From NCBI GenBank assembly GCA_947446935.1, contig CANFIV010000034.1, positions 1 through 9,032 on the forward strand: a stretch of DNA of 9,032 bases, written 5' to 3'. Below the pieces are notes generated by a model. The model did not search any database and was not told the DNA's origin. It saw only the letters and a program-made list of their open reading frames with translations. A program made the position numbers and the translations under genes. This DNA comes from Sphingomonadaceae bacterium. Its GTDB lineage: Bacteria > Pseudomonadota > Alphaproteobacteria > Sphingomonadales > Sphingomonadaceae. Below, piece by piece: positions 1-6,579 of the stretch (positions are counted from its first letter, which is position 1; each line of letters begins with the position of its first letter).

Positions 1-26
1 CTGCCAGCTTGTCGAGAACATCGAAC

Positions 27-461
27 TCAGGCCTGCAGCGCGGCAACCGCGGCTTCTGCAACCTTGAGATCGAGATCGGCACTGGCACCGCTGACACCAA
101 CCCCCCCGACGCAGGCACCGTCGACCATGACCGGGATACCGCCGGCGATTACCGAGAAATTGGCCAAGTGTGGCATCGACATGGTCGAACCCTGATCGCT
201 CGTTACGAAGTCCTTGATGTAGGCGGTGGGAGCCGAGGCCATGGCCGAGGTCCAGGCTTTCTTGAACGCGATATCGAGCGTCATCGCGCTCGCGCCGTTC
301 ATCCGCGCTGTTGCGACGATTTGCCCGGCCCGGTCCACCGCGATCAGCGACATTGGAATGCCCATTGCCTGCGCCGCGTTTACCCCTGCGGCAAGCGCCG
401 CATTCGCCGCCTCGAGCGTCAGGCTGGAATAGGCGGCGGCAATCGCGAGATCTGCGCTCAT
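27..461 (-). CDS. GlcG/HbpS-family (DUF336) protein
   Basis: This complete 144-residue protein belongs to the GlcG/HbpS (DUF336) family, whose members are usually about 140 residues. The family signs are the N-terminal helix rich in Ala, the strand pair around IPMSLIAVDRAG (about residues 35-46), the GGIPVMVDG segment (about 107-115) and the Gly-rich VGGVGVSGAS turn that follows. Some relatives bind haem or small ligands, and many sit in catabolic operons with no known step. It is probably cytoplasmic, since no signal peptide or membrane segment is seen. The ATG at 461 is preceded by GAGGA (469-473) with 7-nt spacing, which supports this start. It is the last complete gene of the minus-strand series, 171 nt after the LysR gene. 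Family is confident; the biochemical role is unknown, and a helper role in the aromatic pathway is inferred from neighbours only. Confidence 0.88.
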   Translation of the reverse strand: MSADLAIAAAYSSLTLEAANAALAAGVNAAQAMGIPMSLIAVDRAGQIVATARMNGASAMTLDIAFKKAWTSAMASAPTAYIKDFVTSDQGSTMSMPHLANFSVIAGGIPVMVDGACVGGVGVSGASADLDLKVAEAAVAALQA

Positions 462-632
462 GTCATCATCCTCTGTTTTCCGAGTCCGGCTGCGCCGGTC
501 GGCTTGTCCGACCTGCTGCCCGAGGGTGCAGGTTCGCTGATGAGGAAATGCTAGGAGCGCCCCATGGGGGTGAAAAATGGTTTGTTTTTATGGCCAATAT
601 TTTTGGAGGTTATTCGTCAGCCGTGATGACCT
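462..632 (-). promoter_or_regulatory. Leader/promoter region of the DUF336 gene with stem-loops
   Basis: This 171-nt gap lies between the LysR stop and the DUF336 start. Its upstream half (about 575-617) is strikingly AT-rich for this genome, with runs of A and T, and may hold the promoter; no convincing -35/-10 pair could be fixed. The downstream half can form three short stems: CCGGC/GCCGG (486-498), GGTCGG/CCGACC with a 5-nt loop (497-513), and ACCTGC/GCAGGT (511-533). The first two share bases 497-498 and the last two share 511-513, so they compete slightly. None is followed by a U-tract on the minus strand, so a standard terminator is not supported. Leader structure or a LysR target are possible roles. 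Confidence 0.35.
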
Positions 633-1574
633 TCAGTCTGCATGCAGCAGATGGGTGCGGGCATACGTGGCAAGGTGGTTGCGAAACCAGATATGGCCGG
701 GATCGTTGTCAAACCGCTTGTGCCAGATCATGCTCTGTTCAAGCAGGCCGATCGCGAAAGGCGGCTCAATGATCGTCAGACGGTCATCCAGCGCCGCATT
801 CCTGACAACCCTGTGCGGCACAATGGCTGTCATTGCACTGCCGATCACAGCCTCGATCGCGAGATTGTAGGTGGGCACGACAATGGGCGTGTTCGGTCGC
901 TTCGGCATGCTGCTGAGGCTGCGTTCCGGAATGCTCACGAGATTGCCCCCGAACCGCGTCTCGACATGATCGATCCTGCAGAAGTCATCGAAACTCATGC
1001 CTTCGAAAAGCAGGGGGTTCGACGTGTCACCGATCAGCACATAGCGGTCGGAGAACAAGCTTTCATGCGAGAAGGACTGCAGGTCACCACCCGGGTCCCA
1101 TACGCCGGGCTGAAACAGCTGGATGCACAGGTCGATCTCGCCATCCTGCAACCGGCGCAGCAGATCGGGCGCCACGAACACGTCGATCTGGCAATGGACA
1201 CCCGGGGCATGCCGACGCATTTCGCGCAGCGCCGGCACGCCAAAGATTTGTGCGATCGAGCTCGACATCAGCATACGGAAACTGCGGCTGTCGACCTGCG
1301 GATCGAAGCCTGAGCGGCTTTCAACCAGCGTGCGCACCTGATGCAGGAGCTCCTTCACCGGAATGGCAAGGTCCTGCGCAAACGGGGTCAGCTCCATCCG
1401 GCGGCCGACGCGTTCAAGCAACTGGTCGGAAAACTGCACGCGCAGCTTTTGCAGCGCGACGCTGACGGCGGGCTGCGTCACGCACAGCCGAGAGGCCGCG
1501 CGGGTAACGCTCTGTTCGCTGAGGAGCGCATCGAGCGCCACAAGAAGATTGAGATCAAGTCCGTCAAAATGCAT
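633..1574 (-). CDS. LysR-family transcriptional regulator (NodD/LinR-like)
   Basis: This is a complete 313-residue LysR-type regulator, the usual family length. The N-terminal winged helix-turn-helix is clear: DLNLLVALDALLSE (about 7-20), then SVTRAASRLCVTQPAVS as the helix-turn-helix (about 22-38), and the wing ending near LTPFAQ (about 63-68). The rest is a periplasmic-binding-protein-like effector domain. Its tail, WHKRFDNDPGHIWFRN (about 286-301), resembles the NodD/NahR/LinR branch, which often responds to aromatic or chlorinated compounds. It lies on the same strand as the dehydrogenase and NTF2 genes, 147 nt after the latter, so it may be co-transcribed or have its own promoter. No strong ribosome site precedes the ATG at 1574. 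It likely controls nearby catabolic genes; the inducer and targets are not visible. LinR-like is a similarity statement, not an assignment. Confidence 0.93.
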   Translation of the reverse strand: MHFDGLDLNLLVALDALLSEQSVTRAASRLCVTQPAVSVALQKLRVQFSDQLLERVGRRMELTPFAQDLAIPVKELLHQVRTLVESRSGFDPQVDSRSFRMLMSSSIAQIFGVPALREMRRHAPGVHCQIDVFVAPDLLRRLQDGEIDLCIQLFQPGVWDPGGDLQSFSHESLFSDRYVLIGDTSNPLLFEGMSFDDFCRIDHVETRFGGNLVSIPERSLSSMPKRPNTPIVVPTYNLAIEAVIGSAMTAIVPHRVVRNAALDDRLTIIEPPFAIGLLEQSMIWHKRFDNDPGHIWFRNHLATYARTHLLHAD

Positions 1575-1721
1575 GGCGGTCTTCGCCCGTTCGGCTCCTG
1601 TACCTTGGCACTGTCCACCCCTCGCGTGCGCGGTAACCCCGCGCGTTTCTAATACGGTACGCCGATGAGGCTCTGAAAGCGAGACGGGAGACGACGAGCC
1701 CTGCCGCCTTGATACCCGACC
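1575..1721. other. Non-coding gap between NTF2-like gene and lysR
   Basis: This 147-nt spacer holds a short GC stem, GCGCGG/CCGCGC (1628-1633 with 1639-1644, 5-nt loop). In the minus direction, in which both flanking genes are read, no U-tract follows the stem, so it is not a convincing terminator. No clear promoter was found. The spacer is long enough for an independent lysR promoter. Confidence 0.3.
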
Positions 1722-2087
1722 TTACGCCCCTTGTACGGCCGCATAGATCTCCGAGAAATCGGCGTAGATTGCCATGCGGCGAAAGCCGGTTTCGTCGCGG
1801 GTCACCATCGTCACCCCGCGCACCGTGTACCTGGCATCGTCCGGCCGGCAAAAGGTGATCATGGCCTCACCGGCCGCGCTGGTCTCATCGCCGACAAGTT
1901 GGCCATGGTTGTGCTTCAACGAGCTGAAATTTCTGGTGAATTCACGTAGGAACCCCAGAACGGCCGCCTTGCCTTCGATCAAGGGCGCATTGTTGAACTG
2001 CAACTCCATGCCATCGGCGAACCATGCCCCGAAGCGTTCGGGATCCATGGTGTCCACATCGTTGAAGTAGTCTGTCCACCATTGCAT
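1722..2087 (-). CDS. NTF2/SnoaL-like small protein
   Basis: This 121-residue protein reads as a single cone-shaped NTF2/SnoaL-like domain. It has an N-terminal helix (WWTDYFNDVDTMDPERFGAWF), a hydrophobic pocket segment around ELQFNNAPLIEGKAAVLGFL, and late strands ending in AIYADFSEIYAAV. The family includes ring-cyclising enzymes, isomerases, dehydratases and non-catalytic ligand binders, so the fold does not give the reaction. The reading frame extends upstream to 2198, but that would overlap the dehydrogenase gene and add a basic, non-family stretch. The ATG at 2087, with a GGA-containing site at 2095-2100, gives the expected length. It lies 35 nt after the dehydrogenase stop and is very likely co-transcribed with it, so it may act on the same substrate. 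Fold assignment is good; function is unknown. Confidence 0.82.
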   Translation of the reverse strand: MQWWTDYFNDVDTMDPERFGAWFADGMELQFNNAPLIEGKAAVLGFLREFTRNFSSLKHNHGQLVGDETSAAGEAMITFCRPDDARYTVRGVTMVTRDETGFRRMAIYADFSEIYAAVQGA

Positions 2088-2122
2088 GTGCTTTTTCCGT
2101 GAGTTTGATGGTGCTGCCGGGA

Positions 2123-2890
2123 TCAATTTGCCAGTGCGCCACCGTCGACGGGCAGGGCGATACCGTTCACGAATGAAGCGCCTTCCGAAAGCAGCCATTT
2201 GGCAGCCTCGCCGATCTCATAGGGCTCGGCAAAGCGCTGCATGAGATGACGCAGCCTCAGCTTTTCGACATGCTGACTGAAGCTGGGCTCGCTGCTCAGG
2301 CGTTCGATCATCGGCGTGCGGACAATGCCGGGCAGTATCGCATTAACCCGAATGCCCTTGGCTCCATAATCCGCAGCGGCGGCGCGCGTTATCCCAATGA
2401 CGCCGTGCTTGGCCGCAATATATTCCACCGCATTTGGGATGGCGATCTGGCCAAGGCCCGAAGCTGTGTTGACGATCGAGCCGCCGCCGGTCTTGAGCAT
2501 CGCCCTGACTTGATGCTTGATGCAGAGGAACACGGCTGTCAGATCGATCTGGATGACGCTGTTCCACTGCGACAGGGTCAGCTGATCGAGCGGCGTATTG
2601 TGCTGCTCCATCCCGGCATTGTTGAATGCGCCGTCGAGGCGGCCATAGTGTGCGACTGTCGCGGCTACGAGGCCTTCGATTTCCGCTTCGGACGCCAGAT
2701 CGGCAGGCGCAAAAATGGTATCATGCCCCTTCGCACGCAGTCCATCGGCAATGGCCTGACCGGCCTCGATCGCAATATCGCTGATGACGAGCCGCGCCCC
2801 GGCCTCCGCGAGCACCGAACAGGCCGCCGCGCCGATGCCACCGGCACCTCCGGTTACCAACACCACTTTTCCTTCCAGCACCGGCCGCAT
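2123..2890 (-). CDS. Short-chain dehydrogenase/reductase (SDR), probably NAD-dependent
   Basis: This is a complete 255-residue classical SDR. The cofactor motif TGGAGGIG is at 13-20, Asp38 at the end of the second strand (VISDI) favours NAD(H) over NADP(H), and NNAG is at 90-93. The catalytic residues are Ser144 and the Tyr157-x-x-x-Lys161 pair, and the usual C-terminal DGG lies near 249-251. The Asn that normally completes the tetrad (in the VNL motif) appears as Asp116 in IQIDLTAVF; some SDRs carry Asp here. A TTG at 2896 lies in frame, but the ATG at 2890 follows GGGGAG (2897-2902) at 6-nt spacing and is preferred. It would oxidise an alcohol or dihydrodiol, or reduce a ketone. It is downstream of the ring-cleavage genes and just upstream of the NTF2-like gene. 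The substrate is not predictable. Confidence 0.95.
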   Translation of the reverse strand: MRPVLEGKVVLVTGGAGGIGAAACSVLAEAGARLVISDIAIEAGQAIADGLRAKGHDTIFAPADLASEAEIEGLVAATVAHYGRLDGAFNNAGMEQHNTPLDQLTLSQWNSVIQIDLTAVFLCIKHQVRAMLKTGGGSIVNTASGLGQIAIPNAVEYIAAKHGVIGITRAAAADYGAKGIRVNAILPGIVRTPMIERLSSEPSFSQHVEKLRLRHLMQRFAEPYEIGEAAKWLLSEGASFVNGIALPVDGGALAN

Positions 2891-3153
2891 GATCAACTCC
2901 CCAGCTTCTGTTTTGATTGGCCGATCTCTAGGTAGGCGCCGGAACCTCGGGAAATCTTTTTCATTTATGCGGCGGATGCTGGCGGATTATGCTTCGGTGC
3001 GCCAGCGTCGCAGATCGCAGTGTTTCAGGCTCTGCAACATGAGGTATCGCCGCCGAGTGTATTCCGTGCTCGGGAATTGCACCCATTTTGAATTTGGTGC
3101 CGATGAATCAGTTGAGGGAATGGCCTGCGTCAGCGCGGGGCGATCCGTCCGCA
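2891..3153. other. 263-nt gap between monooxygenase and SDR genes
   Basis: This is the largest break in the minus-strand series. It holds the SDR ribosome site (GGGGAG, 2897-2902). It also has a GCACC/GGTGC inverted repeat (3078-3082 with 3096-3100) around an AT-rich loop, with no U-tract after it on the minus strand. The octamer CTCGGGAA occurs twice, near 2946 and 3070. A 17-codon frame at 2987-3040 on the minus strand has no ribosome site and is not called. The gap is large enough for a separate promoter for the SDR-NTF2 unit, but none could be defined. Confidence 0.4.
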
Positions 3154-4641
3154 TCAGGGACCATGGCTGGCGCAGGTAAAGGCCAGCATGTCGTTTGGCG
3201 CGGCCATGCCCGTCGCCGCAAGCCAAGCCTCGCGCAGCCGCACAGGATCTCCGGTGCCGAAGACATGCCGGTCGGGGCGGAGCAAGACTGCTTCCGCGCC
3301 ATGGGCATCGAGCCACGCGCCGATGGGCGCGGCAAAGTGCGCAAGGCGGGGGATGCTGAGATCGGCGTGCGCGATGATGCAGGGATTGGTGCCCAGCTGA
3401 TCGTCCAGACGCAGGCCATCCGCCGCAATTGCCTGCGGGAAATAGCTTCCCGCTCCCGGGCTCCCGGCGAGGATTAGCCCGGTCGAAAGCGGCGGATACG
3501 CGGGCGGGCCCGATGGCAGTTTGCGCAGCGCCCGGCCGATGCGGATCTTGGTATCCCGCAGAAAAGCGGACCAGTGGCTGGTGGTGCAGACCATTCGGCC
3601 CATCATGATCGCCATGTCGATCGTGGCGCGCAGGTGGGGTGCGCGTTCGGTCTGGTAGGTATCGAGCAGCGCGTCGGGTGCTTCACCCTTCACCGCTGCC
3701 GCCAACTTCCACGCCAAGTTCGCCGCATCGCGCAGGCCCGAACAGAGGCCTTGCCCGGCGAACGGCGGAGTCTGGTGCGCGGCATCGCCGGCGAGGAGCA
3801 CACGGCCTTTGCGCCATGCGCTCGCGATGCGGGCGCGGAACGTATAGACCGCCTTGCGCTCCAACCGCACCGCGCCTTTCACATGCCATGGCTCCAACAG
3901 CTTTTCGATAAAGGCGTCGTCGCTGACTTGCTCTGCGGTTTCGCCCGGCAGAATCATGAACTCCCAGCGGTGCCGCCCTTCGCCCATGAGCACACACGTG
4001 GTGGGCCGCGCGGGGTTGCAGATCTGCAGGTTGGCGGTCGGCAGCCGCGATGGATCATCCACCAGCACATCGACCACGAGCCAGGGCTCCTCAAAGCCGA
4101 GGTCGTCAAAGGCCACCCCCGCCGCCTTACGTACCGGCGAACGCGCGCCATCAGCGCCGACAAGCCAGCGCGCCCGCACCGTGCGTGCGCCTTCGGGTGT
4201 GGCGACTTGCGCGGTTATGCCGTCCGTGTCCTCGGCAAACGCGCCTACTTCCCACCGGCTGTGCAGCGCAGCCAGGCTCTGGCCATCCAGCGAGCGGCGC
4301 AGCGCCGCCTCAACCGAGGGCTGGTGGATCATGTTCGCAACCGGCCAGCCGCCCGGGCCCATCTTGTCTGACCCTTCGAAGCGCAGCAGCACTTGCCCCC
4401 GCGCATTGAGGAAATCATAGCGCCCCGCGCGCCGGCTCGTGGCGAGCACCGCATCGGCAGCTTCAGCTTCCTGCAGAATGCGCAAGCCTTCGTGGTCGAT
4501 ATGCGCCGCGCGCGGCAGCGGGTGGATCATCGCCTCTTTCTCTGCGACGATTACCGAGATTCCCCGCCGCGCCAGCAAGATCGCAAGGGTCACCCCGGTG
4601 GGGCCGCCGCCCGCAATCAGCACATCGCAATCGAACGCCAT
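3154..4641 (-). CDS. FAD-dependent aromatic monooxygenase (MhpA/PheA-TfdB type)
   Basis: This complete 495-residue protein is a group A flavoprotein hydroxylase, which uses NAD(P)H and O2 to hydroxylate a phenol-type ring. The FAD-binding Rossmann motif is GGGPTG (11-16), and the second-site DG motif is at WLVGADGARSPV (159-170). The GD motif GRVLLAGDAAHQTPP (279-293) contacts FAD. A C-terminal thioredoxin-like domain ends with the LLRPDRHVFG strand (about 453-462), as in 3-(3-hydroxyphenyl)propionate hydroxylase and phenol/2,4-dichlorophenol hydroxylases. It is shorter than MhpA or PheA. It starts 4 nt after the FAH stop, and that TGA stop lies inside its AAAGGTGA ribosome site (4646-4653), so translation is probably coupled. 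It likely makes the diol that the first gene of the operon cleaves. Enzyme class is firm; substrate is unknown. Confidence 0.93.
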   Translation of the reverse strand: MAFDCDVLIAGGGPTGVTLAILLARRGISVIVAEKEAMIHPLPRAAHIDHEGLRILQEAEAADAVLATSRRAGRYDFLNARGQVLLRFEGSDKMGPGGWPVANMIHQPSVEAALRRSLDGQSLAALHSRWEVGAFAEDTDGITAQVATPEGARTVRARWLVGADGARSPVRKAAGVAFDDLGFEEPWLVVDVLVDDPSRLPTANLQICNPARPTTCVLMGEGRHRWEFMILPGETAEQVSDDAFIEKLLEPWHVKGAVRLERKAVYTFRARIASAWRKGRVLLAGDAAHQTPPFAGQGLCSGLRDAANLAWKLAAAVKGEAPDALLDTYQTERAPHLRATIDMAIMMGRMVCTTSHWSAFLRDTKIRIGRALRKLPSGPPAYPPLSTGLILAGSPGAGSYFPQAIAADGLRLDDQLGTNPCIIAHADLSIPRLAHFAAPIGAWLDAHGAEAVLLRPDRHVFGTGDPVRLREAWLAATGMAAPNDMLAFTCASHGP

Positions 4642-4645
4642 GGTC

Positions 4646-5485
4646 TCACCTTTCTGCGATCATCGTGCCCTCGATATGGCCGAGCCCGTCGATCTCGCAG
4701 CGAACGACATCGCCGGCCTTGAGGAATTGCCGCGGGTCCATCGCTGCACCGACGCCGCCCGGCGTTCCGGTGAACAAGCAATCGCCAGGCTCCAGTGTCA
4801 TGCCCACCGAAAGATGCTCGACCTGCTGCCAGATGTTGAAGACGAGATTTGCGGTGCTCGAATTCTGCCGCATCTCGCCATTCACCAGGCAGCGCAGGCC
4901 CAGTGCGTGCGGATCGCCCACTTCGTCGGCGGTCACGATCCATGGTCCCATCGGTGCGTGGGTGTCGAAGCTTTTGCCTAGCGACCACTGCGGCGAGGCG
5001 TGCTGCCACATCCGCTCGGTCACGTCGTTGCCCACGCAATAGCCGAAGATCGCTGCGGATGCGCCCTCCGCGCTGACATGCTTGCCGCCTTTGCCGATCA
5101 CCGCGACGAGTTCGACCTCATAGTCCGCCGTCATCGTGCCTTTGGCGATTTCGATTTCGGCAAAAGGCGCGTTGACGCTGGTCTGCGCCTTGGTGAACCA
5201 CACCTGCCGCTCGGGCGTCGTCATGTTCGATTCCGCAATGTGATCGGCAAAATTGAGCCCGATCGCCCAGATCTTGCCGGGACGCTGCACCGGGGCTTCG
5301 AGCCGCACCGAGGCAAGCGGAACGCCGCCGCCGGCCGCCGCTTTGGCTTCCAGCCCGGGCTTCAGCGTGTCCCACTCACGGATCAGGTCGATCATGGTGC
5401 CGGGCACACCGGTATCGATGATGCGGTCTTCCACCACGATGCCGGTGCCGGTCCGACCGTCCAAGGTATAAGTTGCAAGCTTCAT
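4646..5485 (-). CDS. Fumarylacetoacetate hydrolase-family enzyme
   Basis: This complete 279-residue protein has the FAH fold. After a variable N-terminal region it shows IWAIGLNFADHIAE (72-85), with the conserved His82 and Glu85. Metal ligands are Glu123 and Glu125 in DYEVELVAV and Asp154 in GNDVTER. Lys171 (LGKSFDT) and FTGTPGGVG (238-246) complete the active site. The family covers 2-oxo-4-pentenoate-type hydratases, oxohepta-ene-dioate isomerase/hydratases, acylpyruvate hydrolases and oxaloacetate decarboxylases, all of which need Mg or Mn. The frame is open further upstream, but family similarity begins at the ATG at 5485. That start overlaps the dioxygenase stop as ATGA and follows AGGAA (5493-5497). 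It probably processes the meta-cleavage product, by hydrolysis or hydration; which one is not decided by the sequence. Confidence 0.94.
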   Translation of the reverse strand: MKLATYTLDGRTGTGIVVEDRIIDTGVPGTMIDLIREWDTLKPGLEAKAAAGGGVPLASVRLEAPVQRPGKIWAIGLNFADHIAESNMTTPERQVWFTKAQTSVNAPFAEIEIAKGTMTADYEVELVAVIGKGGKHVSAEGASAAIFGYCVGNDVTERMWQHASPQWSLGKSFDTHAPMGPWIVTADEVGDPHALGLRCLVNGEMRQNSSTANLVFNIWQQVEHLSVGMTLEPGDCLFTGTPGGVGAAMDPRQFLKAGDVVRCEIDGLGHIEGTMIAER

Positions 5486-6501
5486 GCGGGTGTTCCTTTG
5501 GGTTTGCGGGCGAAGAGCCGTCGGATCCTGATCTGAAGAGCCATGATGAATGAAACGAGGCCCGCAGGCGGCGGAAAGCGGCCCGTGGACATCGGGTGGG
5601 GGCTGCCCCATTGCACCGCGAGCAGAGCGCTCATCGGCTGCTTTTGCGGCGGGTCGGCGGCGGTAAAGAGGTCGCCGTCGGTCCAGTGCTCCAGTTCGTT
5701 GCCGAACGGGTCTTTCCAGTAATCGAAGATCTGGCTGCCCATGATGTGACGGCCCACGCCCCATGCCGCCTCACGCTTCTTTGCCTTGAGGTGCTGGTGG
5801 CCGAGCATCAGATCATCCAGATTGATGACTTCAAACGCCGCGTGGAGCAGGCCCAGTTCGCCGGGCAACTGCGCCAGGAACAGGGTGTGATGGTCCGCCG
5901 GCTTGTCCCCTCGGTCGCAGCGCATGAACGCGCCGAGCGGCACGCCTTCCGCCGCCTCGACCTCGTCCGAAGTCAGGAACCCGAAGCGCGCCTTGTACCA
6001 AGCCTCGGACCGCCGGAAGTCCCGCACCTTGAGCACTGCGTGCCCGATGCGCCGCACATGCGCGGGCGCTGGCTCCAACCGCACGGTTGCGCGGAAGCGG
6101 GGTTTCGCGGCGGCTGTGTTGGTCGGCAGATCGGCGGGCAGACGCCCGGCAGGCTCGCAGACCTGCCCCGCAACGACTTCAACGCCGTATCCATCCGGAT
6201 CGACGAGCCGCACCACTTTGCCGCCGCCGGGCTCGTCCATATCCTCCAAGGCTACGCCCTCATGCGCCGCCAGCAGGGCCAGATCCTCAACCGTTTCCGC
6301 CCGCAGGCCTAGGGCGAGGAAGCGCGCCTCCCCGGGCTCGGTCACATGCACAAACGGCCGCCCATCGCTGCCTCTGGCATAGAGCCGCCCGCCTTGCTCG
6401 AAGGGATTCAGCCCGAAATCCTCGAGAAACGCGCGCATCGAGGCCAGATCAGGGGCGGCGAAGCGCACGTGCGCAATATCATCGACCTTGATGACCGGCA
6501 T
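5482..6501 (-). CDS. Type I extradiol ring-cleavage dioxygenase (VOC superfamily)
   Basis: This 339-residue protein has two vicinal-oxygen-chelate domains, as in catechol 2,3-dioxygenase and BphC. The N-terminal domain starts at DIAHVRFAAPDL (8-19) and is non-catalytic in this family. The C-terminal domain carries the Fe(II) ligands His154 (RRIGHAVLKV), His220 (GLLHAAFEV) and Glu271 (NELEHW). Second-shell residues match BphC in order: His204 or His205 (DHHTLF), His252 (GRHIMGS) and Tyr261 (FDYW). It should open a catechol-type ring next to the diol. AGGAAGGA at 6508-6515 lies 6 nt from the ATG. It is the promoter-proximal gene of the operon, divergent from tetR and overlapping the FAH gene by 4 nt. 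The last roughly 28 residues form an extra hydrophobic and basic tail (GLVSFIMALQIRIRRLFARK) beyond the usual end of the family. Substrate is unassigned. Confidence 0.94.
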   Translation of the reverse strand: MPVIKVDDIAHVRFAAPDLASMRAFLEDFGLNPFEQGGRLYARGSDGRPFVHVTEPGEARFLALGLRAETVEDLALLAAHEGVALEDMDEPGGGKVVRLVDPDGYGVEVVAGQVCEPAGRLPADLPTNTAAAKPRFRATVRLEPAPAHVRRIGHAVLKVRDFRRSEAWYKARFGFLTSDEVEAAEGVPLGAFMRCDRGDKPADHHTLFLAQLPGELGLLHAAFEVINLDDLMLGHQHLKAKKREAAWGVGRHIMGSQIFDYWKDPFGNELEHWTDGDLFTAADPPQKQPMSALLAVQWGSPHPMSTGRFPPPAGLVSFIMALQIRIRRLFARKPKGTPA

Positions 6502-6522
6502 GGTCCATCCTTCCTGATTCGA

Positions 6523-6542
6523 ATTTGACTATTTGGTCAAAT
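6523..6542. promoter_or_regulatory. Operator O1, candidate TetR-regulator binding site
   Basis: The core TTGACTATTTGGTCAA (6525-6540) is an inverted repeat, and the arms extend to ATTTGAC/GTCAAAT (7 bp each, 6-bp centre). Its reverse complement matches O2 at 15 of 16 positions. It overlaps the candidate -10 and start point of the minus-strand dioxygenase promoter, so a bound repressor would block that operon. A second palindrome, CTATTTG-GT-CAAATAG (6529-6544), is nested in it, offset by 4 bp. Assignment to the adjacent regulator is inferred from position and symmetry. Confidence 0.75.
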
Positions 6543-6567
6543 AGATTGCAGTTGACCATATAGTCAA
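6540..6567 (-). promoter_or_regulatory. Candidate promoter of the dioxygenase operon
   Basis: On the minus strand, TTGACT (6567 to 6562) as -35 is followed after 16 nt by TCTATT (6545 to 6540) as -10. Transcription would begin near 6533, leaving a leader of about 30 nt that carries the AGGAAGGA ribosome site. The -35 match is strong and the -10 is moderate. Both elements lie inside or beside the operators, as expected for a repressed catabolic promoter. Confidence 0.5.
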
Positions 6568-6574
6568 GTATACA
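6546..6574 (+). promoter_or_regulatory. Candidate tetR promoter
   Basis: TTGCAG (6546-6551) and TATACA (6569-6574) are separated by 17 nt, each matching four of six consensus bases. The predicted start of transcription, 6-7 nt after the -10, falls on the tetR ATG at 6580. The spacer is operator O2, which implies autorepression. Confidence 0.5.
6552..6567. promoter_or_regulatory. Operator O2, candidate TetR-regulator binding site
   Basis: TTGACCATATAGTCAA is an inverted repeat with TTGAC/GTCAA arms and one central mismatch pair. Read on the minus strand it is TTGACTATATGGTCAA, differing from O1 at one base. The two centres are 27 bp apart. O2 exactly fills the spacer of the candidate tetR promoter and also contains the candidate -35 of the dioxygenase promoter. 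One bound protein could therefore repress both directions. Confidence 0.75.
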
Positions 6575-6579
6575 GTGCC

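Noticed and set aside
1..21. Possible start of another minus-strand gene (ATG at 21)
   Set aside because: Only seven codons are visible and the ribosome site is weak, which is too little to call a gene.
642..1313. 223-codon plus-strand frame opposite lysR
   Set aside because: It is fully antisense to a well-formed LysR regulator and shows no domain of its own.
1628..1644. GC hairpin between the NTF2-like gene and lysR as a terminator
   Set aside because: The stem is 6 bp and no U-tract follows in the direction of transcription.
2088..2198. Upstream extension of the NTF2-like gene
   Set aside because: It would overlap the SDR gene by 76 nt and adds a basic, low-complexity stretch. The ATG at 2087 gives the family length.
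2246..2935. 229-codon plus-strand frame opposite the SDR gene
   Set aside because: It is antisense to a protein with full SDR motifs, has no recognisable domain, and is explained by high GC and codon bias on the other strand.
2987..3040. 17-codon minus-strand frame in the gap before the SDR gene
   Set aside because: It has no ribosome site and no sign of coding beyond chance.
3574..4371. 265-codon plus-strand frame opposite the FAD monooxygenase
   Set aside because: It is rich in Arg, His and Ala with no family signature, and lies opposite a gene with clear FAD-binding motifs.
5486..5764. Upstream in-frame extension of the FAH gene
   Set aside because: The extension overlaps the dioxygenase gene and has no family similarity. 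The ATG at 5485 has an AGGAA site and matches the FAH N-terminus.
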